This document shows, in pieces, positions 1-5,794 of a stretch of 46,509 bases of DNA. The notes under the pieces are model-generated. The model saw nothing but the letters and a program-made list of their open reading frames with translations. It was not told where the DNA came from and ran no database searches. A program made the position numbers and the translations under genes. Position 1 is the stretch's first letter. Every line of letters starts with the position of its first letter. Source of the stretch: an uncultured Acidobacteriota bacterium (GTDB lineage: Bacteria; Acidobacteriota; Vicinamibacteria; Fen-336); the NCBI GenBank assembly GCA_902826455.1, contig CADEEV010000035.1, forward strand, positions 1 to 46,509, written 5' to 3'.

Positions 1-47
1 CCGATGTTCACGTGGGGCTTCGACCTGTCGAACTTCTCCTTGGCCAT
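1..47 (-). CDS. tuf: Elongation factor Tu, N-terminal fragment
   Basis: Only the first 15 codons are inside the window; the gene runs off the left edge. The translation begins MAKEKFDRSKPHVNIG, the standard start of bacterial EF-Tu, the GTPase that carries aminoacyl-tRNA to the ribosome. The ATG is preceded by a GAGGAAAG ribosome-binding site. It lies 52 nt downstream of tRNA-Thr(GGT) on the same strand, so it is probably the last visible member of a tRNA-tuf operon. The start is unambiguous; the rest of the gene cannot be judged. Confidence 0.95.
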   Translation of the reverse strand, partial: MAKEKFDRSKPHVNI

Positions 48-99
48 GCTCTTTCCTCGAACTCCTCAGCTACCGTCCGCGTCTTCCGACCACTCGATC

Positions 100-175
<76 letters not shown>

Positions 176-218
176 CCTTACGACTGCACTCCCCGCGTCC
201 CTGACTTGCGTTCCCGAT

Positions 219-294
219 TGGAGCGGGCGACGGGATTCGAACCCGCGACGTCCAGCTTGGAAGGCTGGAGCTCTACCAGCTGAGCTACACCCGC
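219..294 (-). tRNA. tRNA-Gly(TCC)
   Basis: A 76-nt cloverleaf with a 5' GCGGGTG acceptor arm, a TTCCAAG anticodon loop (anticodon TCC), a GGTTCGAATCC T-arm and an encoded CCA at 219-221. It is the third tRNA of the cluster, equivalent in order to glyT of the E. coli thrU-tyrU-glyT-thrT-tufB operon. Confidence 0.96.
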
Positions 295-331
295 CTGGTC
301 ACGTTGCCGAATCCTGACTGCCCGACCGAGT

Positions 332-418
332 TGGTGGGGAGGGAAGGATTCGAACCTTCGAAGCCCCAGGGGCGACAGATTTACAGTCTGTTGCGTTTGA
401 CCGCTTCGCTACCTCCCC
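332..418 (-). tRNA. tRNA-Tyr(GTA)
   Basis: An 87-nt class II tRNA with a long variable arm. The acceptor stem is GGGGAGG/CCTCCCC, the anticodon GTA sits in CTGTAAA, and CCA is encoded at 332-334. The extra length over its neighbours is the expected tyrosine-type variable arm. It is the second tRNA of the cluster, equivalent in order to tyrU. Confidence 0.96.
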
Positions 419-446
419 GCCCGTTTTACCGCCGCGTCCTCATCGA

Positions 447-521
447 TGGAGCTGGCGGAGGGAATTGAACCCCCGACCCGCTGATTACAAATCAGCTGCT
501 CTACCGCTGAGCTACGCCAGC
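447..521 (-). tRNA. tRNA-Thr(TGT)
   Basis: A 75-nt cloverleaf with a GCTGGCG/CGCCAGC acceptor stem, a TTTGTAA anticodon loop (anticodon TGT), a GGTTCAATTCC T-arm and an encoded CCA at 447-449. It is the first tRNA of the operon. Its 5' end is 11 nt downstream of a well-formed -10 element, so it is close to the transcription start. Confidence 0.96.
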
Positions 522-532
522 GACAAACGCCG

Positions 533-561
533 ACTGTACCAAAGCGTCCAAGGGGTTGCAA
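533..561 (-). promoter_or_regulatory. Promoter of the tRNA-tuf operon
   Basis: On the minus strand TTGCAA (561-556) and TACAGT (538-533) are separated by 17 nt, the ideal sigma70 spacing. They fall in the 59-nt gap between the rlmB stop and the first tRNA. The predicted start is near 526, leaving a leader of about 5 nt. The bases just after the -10 are CGGCG. GC-rich discriminators are typical of stringently controlled stable-RNA promoters, so (p)ppGpp control is a reasonable inference. It gives the tRNAs a promoter separate from rlmB. Confidence 0.65.
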
Positions 562-580
562 GGGGAATGCCGAGAAAATT

Positions 581-1885
581 CTAGCGACGTCGGCGTCGAT
601 GTCGCTTCCGGCCCTGTCCACCGCCCTCGGGCGGCGCTCCGCCACCCTCACGAGGGGCGCTCTGCCCCTCCGCGCGCGGACTCCCACCCTCGGGAGCGGG
701 ACCGCCTGGCCGTGGCTGTCCCCCACCCCCTGGCCCCCGGCCACGGCGCCGGCGGTGTCTCTTGCCACGGCGCTCCCCGTCTCCCGCCGGCGGGGCCGAT
801 CCCACGGGGGCAGGGGGAGCGGCGTTCTCGCGGGGCGGGGCGTCCCGAGGGGGACCGTCGCGGCGCGGCCCCCGGTGGTCGCGTCGCTGGTGCCGGGCGG
901 GACGATCGCCACCGCCCCGGCGGTCGTGATCCCGGTGCTTCACGACGGTCGCGCCGCCCCAGGCAGCCTCTTCGTGGATGTCCACGATGCCCGCAGGCAA
1001 CGCTTCGTGATCGTCTTCGTCGAAGTCGCCGTCGTGTGACGGGGCAGGTCGATGGCCCGGTCGCGCTCCCGGATCCTGCTCGTTGTCGTCCGCCCCGGGC
1101 CCGACGATCGGCTCGGCCGGCTGCGTCCGCTTGATGGGGATCGGCTTCACGTGACTCGGTACGGCTCCGCGCTGCCGGACGACCTCGTACAACGCGATGC
1201 CCGCCACCACCGATACGTTGAGGGACGAGACGTGGCCGAACAGGGGGAGGGAGACGAGGTGGTCGCACCGCTCCCGGACGAGGCGGCGGATGCCGCGGCC
1301 CTCACCACCCAGCACGAGGGCGATGGGCTGCTTGAGGTCGACCTTGTCCCAGCGCTCGGTGCCTTCGGCGTCGAAGCCGACCACCCACAATCCCTTGGCC
1401 TTCAACTCTTCGATGGCCTGGGCCACGTTGCCGACGCGCGCGACCTTCACGTGCTCCAGGGCGCCCGCCGACGAGCGGCCGACGGCCTCGGAAAGCCCGG
1501 CGCTATGGCGCTCCGGAAGCACCACGCCGTCCGCACCCGAGCACTCGACCGTGCGCAGGACCGCGCCCAGGTTGCGCGGGTCCTCGACGCCGTCGAGCAC
1601 CACGACGAGCGCCGGTTGCCGGGCCTCGGCGACGAGCTGCTCGAGGGTGATGACGGGCTTCGCGGAGACCACCGCGACGACACCCTGGTGGGGCACGCCG
1701 CCCGACATGCGGTCGAGCGTCTCGCGCGCCTCGAAGCGCAGGGGAATTCCGTGCTGGCTGGCCTTGGCGATGGCTTCGTTCACGCGCCGGTTGCGGATCC
1801 CCTTCACGACGAGGAGGCGGTCGAAGTGCCGCGCACCCGCGCCCAGGGCTTCCAGGACGGGGTTGATGCCGCAGATGAGGTTCAT
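581..1885 (-). CDS. rlmB: 23S rRNA 2'-O-ribose methyltransferase (RlmB/TrmH family) with long arginine-rich tail
   Basis: A SpoU/TrmH-family methyltransferase that uses S-adenosylmethionine; RlmB methylates Gm2251 of 23S rRNA. Residues 1-75 form the L30e-like RNA-binding domain. The SPOUT knot shows motif 1 at 98-112 (EDPRNLGAVLRT, catalytic Asn and Arg), motif 2 at 190-199 (LVLGGEGRGI) and motif 3 at 213-234 (SSLNVSVVAGIALYE). The ATG at 1885 was chosen because MNLICGINPVLEAL is the family start and it lies 7 nt after the ispF stop, with an AAGGAT ribosome site inside the ispF end. The family is usually about 250 residues; this protein has 434. The extra 180 residues are Gly/Pro/Arg-rich low-complexity sequence containing KRHRRRR twice, the second time at the very C-terminus. 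The RlmB assignment over another TrmH paralogue is likely but not certain. Confidence 0.9.
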   Translation of the reverse strand: MNLICGINPVLEALGAGARHFDRLLVVKGIRNRRVNEAIAKASQHGIPLRFEARETLDRMSGGVPHQGVVAVVSAKPVITLEQLVAEARQPALVVVLDGVEDPRNLGAVLRTVECSGADGVVLPERHSAGLSEAVGRSSAGALEHVKVARVGNVAQAIEELKAKGLWVVGFDAEGTERWDKVDLKQPIALVLGGEGRGIRRLVRERCDHLVSLPLFGHVSSLNVSVVAGIALYEVVRQRGAVPSHVKPIPIKRTQPAEPIVGPGADDNEQDPGARPGHRPAPSHDGDFDEDDHEALPAGIVDIHEEAAWGGATVVKHRDHDRRGGGDRPARHQRRDHRGPRRDGPPRDAPPRENAAPPAPVGSAPPAGDGERRGKRHRRRRGRGPGGGGQPRPGGPAPEGGSPRAEGQSAPREGGGAPPEGGGQGRKRHRRRRR

Positions 1886-1892
1886 GGACTGC

Positions 1893-2381
1893 CTATCCTT
1901 TCCGGTACACGAGGGCCGTCGCGAAGGCGGCGATGCCTTCGCTCCGGCCCAACGCGCCGAGGCCATCGGTGCTCTTGGCCTTGATGGAAACGTCGGCGAG
2001 GGCCACGCGCAGCGCGTCGCTCACGACCCGTCGCATCTCGTCGAAGTAGGGCCCCAGCGGGGGCGCCTGCGCCACGATCGTGGCGTCGACGTTCTCGATC
2101 CCGAAACCGTTGTCCGCGACGACGCGCGCGGTCTCTTCGAGGAACAGGCGGCTCTCGACGCCCTTCCAGCGCGCTTCGCGGCTCGGAAAGTGGGCGCCCA
2201 TGTCGCCGGCGCCGGCGGCGCCCAGAAGGGCGTCGCAGATGGCGTGGATGGCGCAGTCGCCGTCGGAGTGACCCTCGAGGCCACGCTCGTAGGGAATGGT
2301 CACGCCCCCCAGGCGCAAGGGGCGTCCCGGCACGAGGCGATGGGCGTCGAAGCCGCTGCCGACCCGGAACCCGCTGCTCAC
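1893..2381 (-). CDS. ispF: 2-C-methyl-D-erythritol 2,4-cyclodiphosphate synthase
   Basis: The fifth enzyme of the MEP isoprenoid pathway. It cyclises CDP-methylerythritol 2-phosphate to the cyclodiphosphate with loss of CMP. The 162 residues match the family length. The metal ligands are visible as Asp12 and His14 in GFDAHR and His46 after the GHSDGD signature (37-42). The C-terminal KSTDGLG loop that contacts CMP is also present. Its ATG overlaps the ispD stop by 4 nt (ATGA), so the two are translationally coupled, and rlmB follows 7 nt later. IspD and IspF catalyse non-consecutive steps (IspE acts between them), yet pairing or fusion of the two is common. Confidence 0.97.
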   Translation of the reverse strand: MSSGFRVGSGFDAHRLVPGRPLRLGGVTIPYERGLEGHSDGDCAIHAICDALLGAAGAGDMGAHFPSREARWKGVESRLFLEETARVVADNGFGIENVDATIVAQAPPLGPYFDEMRRVVSDALRVALADVSIKAKSTDGLGALGRSEGIAAFATALVYRKG

Positions 2382-3064
2382 GCGCGGGCTTCTTCGCGCA
2401 ACAGGCTCTCTGCCCAGGCCATGTCCTCGGGCGTCGTCAGCTTGCGATTGCGCTGCGAACCCGCGACCACCACGACCGGCTCGCCCAGCCGTTCGACGGC
2501 CATGGCTTCGTCCGTCACGGTGAGACCCTCGCGAAACGCCTTCTCGTAGGCGCGCGCCAGCACGTCGAAGCGGAAGCCCTGGGGCGTCTGGGCCGCTCCG
2601 AGCTCCGTCCGATCCACGGTCTCGACGACCCGGCCATCCCGCAGGCGCTTGAGGGTGTCCACGACCGGCGTGACCGGAAGAGCGGCGCCCGCGGCCGCCG
2701 CCGCGGACACGACCGCGTCGATCAGGGCCGGCTCGACGAAAGGCCGCGCAGCGTCGTGGACCAGGACGACGCCCTGGAAGCCGTCCGGGGCCTGCTTCAT
2801 TCCTTCGAGCACCGAGTCCTGGCGGCGCTGGCCTCCGGGAACGACCGCGCTCAGCTTGCGCAAGCCCCGGAGCATCGTTCCGGCCGCCTCGACCTCCTCG
2901 ACCGGCACGACGGCGACAATGTGCGCGACCGAGCCCGCGGCCTCGAAGGCCTCCGCGCTGCGCAGGAGCAGCGGCCGGCCGGCTAGCGGCAGGAACGCCT
3001 TGGGTCGCGCGGCACCCATGCGCTCTCCGCGGCCCGCCGCGACGAGTATTGCGAGGCCATTCAT
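2378..3064 (-). CDS. ispD: 2-C-methyl-D-erythritol 4-phosphate cytidylyltransferase
   Basis: Transfers CMP from CTP to methylerythritol 4-phosphate in the MEP pathway. The 228-residue protein has the nucleotide-binding loop LVAAGRGERMGA near the N-terminus with the PKAF lysine just after it. It also has VHDAARPFV around residue 102 for metal and CTP binding, and the AAQTPQGF stretch typical of the family. It is the first gene of the ispD-ispF-rlmB unit. A perfect 9-bp inverted repeat sits directly upstream, and its 3' arm contains the only good Shine-Dalgarno-like sequence (GAGG), so translation may be structure-controlled. rmuC ends 60 nt upstream. Confidence 0.97.
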   Translation of the reverse strand: MNGLAILVAAGRGERMGAARPKAFLPLAGRPLLLRSAEAFEAAGSVAHIVAVVPVEEVEAAGTMLRGLRKLSAVVPGGQRRQDSVLEGMKQAPDGFQGVVLVHDAARPFVEPALIDAVVSAAAAAGAALPVTPVVDTLKRLRDGRVVETVDRTELGAAQTPQGFRFDVLARAYEKAFREGLTVTDEAMAVERLGEPVVVVAGSQRNRKLTTPEDMAWAESLLREEARA

Positions 3065-3068
3065 AGGG

Positions 3069-3091
3069 AAGCGCCTCGGAGAGAGGCGCTT
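3069..3091 (-). promoter_or_regulatory. Hairpin masking the ispD ribosome-binding site
   Basis: A perfect 9-bp inverted repeat AAGCGCCTC / GAGGCGCTT with a 5-nt loop lies between rmuC and ispD. Read on the minus strand, the 3' arm carries GAGG 10-13 nt before the ispD ATG and the stem ends 4 nt before it. No T-run follows, so it does not look like an intrinsic terminator. It could hide the ribosome site or serve as a processing site; which of these applies is unknown. Confidence 0.45.
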
Positions 3092-3124
3092 AGCGAGACA
3101 GCCTAAAGGCTCGCCCGCAGCAGG

Positions 3125-4195
3125 TCAATCCCGGTCGCCGACCGCCGCGGGCAGGCGCGCGACGGCCCGCAGCCGCTCCCTGTCGAGGTCGCCCTCGGAT
3201 TCCGTGGAGCGCAGCAGTCGCGCCGCGGTGTTCTGGGCGTCGATCACGTGTCCTCGCACGGCATCGCGGGCGTTCTGGATCTGGACGAGGCCCCGGGACA
3301 GGCGCCCTTCGACCTCGTCCCCCATCTGCCGCAAGGAGTCGTCGAGGGCATGGAGGCGCGAGGCGATCTGCTCGGAGTCGACGCTCACGCCGAAGCGCAG
3401 CGAGAGTCGATAGAGGGCGAGCACATACGGCAGCGCCAGCGAGTACGGAACCACGAGGACCCCGCCGCGATACGCCTCGGCATGGATCTCGGGCGCCGCC
3501 GTGTAGGCCGCATCGGGCACGGCCAGCACCGCCAGGGACAGGGTCCGCTCCGCGTCGAGGTACTTCGACAGCTCCTTGGCGCGAGCGCGCAGGTCGCGCG
3601 CCACCAGCTCCTGCAGACGGCGGCGCTCGGCGGTGTCGATGACCTCGCCCAACCGCTCGAGAGCGGGGACCGCCGGCCACTTGCTGTCGATGGGGAGCAG
3701 CCGGCCCCCCGGCAGGCGCAGGGCGTACTCGACCACCTTGTTGCCGAACGCCACGTTGATCTCGAGCAGGTCCGGAGGCAGCTGGGTGAGCGCCTTCGCA
3801 AGGATGTTCTCGCCGGCGGCACCACGGCTCGACGAGCCGGCCACGACGGCCTCGAGCCGCTTCAGCGACTGGCTCGCGAGCTCCATCTGGTTGGCACGGC
3901 CCTGGTCGAGGGCTTTGACCTCGGCCAGCGCCTTCTGGGCCGCTCCGATCTCGCCCTTGAGACCCATCGTGGCTTCGTGGAGCTGCTTCAGGGAGGCCTC
4001 GCGCGAGGCCTGCACGTCGCGCTTCAGGTCGTCGTGGGATCGCGCCGAGCGAGCGAGCTCCGACTGGATCTGGCCGAGGTTGCGGGACACTGCCTCCAGG
4101 GCCTGGAGCGCTGCGGGGTCGGAGGCAGGCTTCCGCGTGAGGAGCACGGCCGCCACGACGATCGCCAGGGCCAGCAACACCAACGCCAGTTCCAC
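3125..4195 (-). CDS. rmuC: RmuC-family DNA recombination protein
   Basis: RmuC-family proteins contain a nuclease-like domain and limit certain chromosome rearrangements in E. coli; the biochemical activity is poorly defined. The 356 residues begin with a membrane segment (about residues 1-20). A long predicted coiled coil follows (about 25-120, rich in Leu, Gln, Lys and Glu), then the RmuC domain with GAAGENILAKAL near 125 and LPIDSKWP near 167. Translation starts at GTG 4195, preceded by a strong AGGGGAGG. It follows the reductase gene by 60 nt on the same strand. Length and domain order match the family. Confidence 0.88.
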   Translation of the reverse strand: MELALVLLALAIVVAAVLLTRKPASDPAALQALEAVSRNLGQIQSELARSARSHDDLKRDVQASREASLKQLHEATMGLKGEIGAAQKALAEVKALDQGRANQMELASQSLKRLEAVVAGSSSRGAAGENILAKALTQLPPDLLEINVAFGNKVVEYALRLPGGRLLPIDSKWPAVPALERLGEVIDTAERRRLQELVARDLRARAKELSKYLDAERTLSLAVLAVPDAAYTAAPEIHAEAYRGGVLVVPYSLALPYVLALYRLSLRFGVSVDSEQIASRLHALDDSLRQMGDEVEGRLSRGLVQIQNARDAVRGHVIDAQNTAARLLRSTESEGDLDRERLRAVARLPAAVGDRD

Positions 4196-4255
4196 GGTCC
4201 TCCCCTTCCGAGCCTGCCCGACTCTGGCACGGGGACCGGCCCGCTCAGGTCCGAA

Positions 4256-5134
4256 CTACGCGCCAGCGGCCCGCTCGACGGCTTTCACGACCGCGGCAAT
4301 GTCCTCCTGGCCGAAGCCCTGGGCCCGGGCGGCCTGGTGGACCTCGCGGATCGCGGCCAGGCCCGGCATCGGGGCGCCGAGCCGCGCGCTCTCCGCCAGC
4401 ATCAGCGTCTGGTCCTTGACCAGGAGGTCGATCGAGAAGTGCTGCTCGAAGTCGCGTCGTGCGATCGCCCCGCCCTTGAAGTTGTAGTACGGCGACGCGA
4501 ACCCGGAAGCCATGATCACCTCGAGCATGGTCTCGATGGAGAGGCCGGCCTTCTGACCCACGACCAGGCCTTCGCACATCCCCTCGAGCATGAAGGAGAT
4601 CACGGTGTTCCCGATCAGCTTCATCGTCGCGGCCTGGCCGGTCTCGCCGCAGTAGATGGCCTTCGAGCCGAAGGCCATCATCACGGGCAGCAGCTCGTCG
4701 TGGAGTTCGCGGCGGCCCCCGGTCATCAGCAGCAGCGTGCCCTTCTCGGCGCCGAGCTTCGAGCCGGTGACCGGCGCCTCGAGGGCATCGGCGCCCACCG
4801 CCCGGAACGCCTCGGCCACGCGCTGCGACATCTCCGGAGAGATCGTCGACGTGTCGAGGTAGCGGAAGCCGCTCCGGGCGCCGGCGAGCAACCCGTCGGC
4901 GGCGAACACCAGGCGCTCGATGGCGGCGGGATCCGACACGCACGACACCACGACGTCCGAGGCCTGGGCCAAGGCCTTCGGGCTGGCGGCCCTGGCCGCC
5001 CCGGCGAGGACCAGCTCCTGAGCTTTCTCCGGCGTGCGGTTCCAGACGGTGAGGGGGAAGCCCTTCTCCAGGAAGTGGCGGGCCATGCGGCTGCCCATGA
5101 GGCCCAGTCCGGCAAAGCCGATGCGTGTCGTCAT
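4256..5134 (-). CDS. NAD(P)-dependent beta-hydroxyacid dehydrogenase (3-hydroxyisobutyrate / glyoxylate reductase family)
   Basis: A 292-residue member of the 6-phosphogluconate-dehydrogenase-like family that interconverts beta-hydroxyacids or small semialdehydes with their partners. The Rossmann motif GLGLMG is at residues 9-14, followed by the first beta-alpha unit ending VWNRT. The substrate-binding PVTGSK segment is at 121-126, the catalytic Lys is K172 in GQAATMKLIGN and the conserved Asn is N176. An Arg follows VWN at the position often used for the NADPH 2'-phosphate, which favours NADPH. Substrate cannot be assigned: glyoxylate/succinic semialdehyde reductase and 3-hydroxyisobutyrate dehydrogenase are both possible. 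The start overlaps the DUF3052 stop by 4 nt (ATGA), so the two are coupled. Confidence 0.88.
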   Translation of the reverse strand: MTTRIGFAGLGLMGSRMARHFLEKGFPLTVWNRTPEKAQELVLAGAARAASPKALAQASDVVVSCVSDPAAIERLVFAADGLLAGARSGFRYLDTSTISPEMSQRVAEAFRAVGADALEAPVTGSKLGAEKGTLLLMTGGRRELHDELLPVMMAFGSKAIYCGETGQAATMKLIGNTVISFMLEGMCEGLVVGQKAGLSIETMLEVIMASGFASPYYNFKGGAIARRDFEQHFSIDLLVKDQTLMLAESARLGAPMPGLAAIREVHQAARAQGFGQEDIAAVVKAVERAAGA

Positions 5135-5754
5135 GCTCTCCTCTGTGAAACCGGAATCACCATCTTCAGGCCCGACAACGTATCGGAAACGCTCGCGACC
5201 TTGACGTCCACGAGGCCGGCCTTCGGTCCGTAGCTCCGCACGTCGTCCTCGCGGAATTCCTTGCGTCCCTTGGGCCAGACAACCCAGATCGCGCCGTTCT
5301 CCCGGATGGCGCGGCGCAGGACCGTGAGTTTCGGCAGATCGGAGGGCGCGCGCATGGCCACGATCACGACGTCGGAGCCCTTCGCGGCACGGCCTCGCGT
5401 CACGTCAGCGGCTCGTGCGGCGAGCTCGGCGTCGAAGGCCGCCCCCAGTTCCCCAAGGACCGAGACCCGCGACTCGGGTTTCACGCCGAGCTTGTCCATC
5501 AGCCCCCGCGGGTAGCGGATCTTGAGAGCCCATTTCTCGGCGACCGCCTGGGCGCCGAGGTGGAGGCGCACCCGGCCCTGAGGCGACGTGAGGCTCAGCA
5601 CTCCGGCTTTCGCGGTCACCCCGGTCGCGGCCTGCAGGGGAACCTCGAAGCGCAGCGACGCGCCGCGGAAGGTCAGCACGGACGGTTCGAGCCGCGCCTT
5701 CCCCGCATCCCGTTTCGTACCGAACGAGGCCTCACAGGCGGCTTCGAGTCCCAT
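5131..5754 (-). CDS. DUF3052-like protein of unknown function
   Basis: A soluble 207-residue protein without signal peptide or membrane segment. The C-terminal half resembles DUF3052: an IRYPRGLMDKLG segment near residue 80, a VVIVAMRAPSDL strand, AIWVVWPKGRKEF near 155 and a closing GLVDVKVASVSDTLSGLKMV. That family is described as hypothetical, and no catalytic residues are recognisable. The N-terminal 75 residues (EPSVLTFRG, RLHLGAQAVAEKWALK) look like a separate small beta domain. A TATCAT -10 at 5777-5772 and a GGAGG site precede the ATG, so the pair with the reductase probably has its own promoter just after the helicase gene. Function is unknown. Confidence 0.72.
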   Translation of the reverse strand: MGLEAACEASFGTKRDAGKARLEPSVLTFRGASLRFEVPLQAATGVTAKAGVLSLTSPQGRVRLHLGAQAVAEKWALKIRYPRGLMDKLGVKPESRVSVLGELGAAFDAELAARAADVTRGRAAKGSDVVIVAMRAPSDLPKLTVLRRAIRENGAIWVVWPKGRKEFREDDVRSYGPKAGLVDVKVASVSDTLSGLKMVIPVSQRRA

Positions 5755-5794
5755 CAGCAGCCTCCGCGCGGATGATAGCGCCCTCCGGAGCGCC

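Noticed and set aside
581-1135. CRISPR-like or tandem repeat array in the rlmB tail DNA
   Set aside because: The repeats are short, imperfect and irregular, lie in frame within a protein and have no unique spacers of even length.
556-1268. Several long Arg/Pro-rich frames on both strands opposite and beside the rlmB tail
   Set aside because: They are by-products of extreme GC content in the low-complexity tail; none has a ribosome site or recognisable domain, and the rlmB frame explains the region.
3248-5233. Long plus-strand open frame opposite rmuC and the reductase gene
   Set aside because: Its product is His/Arg/Gly-rich without motifs, while both minus-strand genes show clear family signatures.
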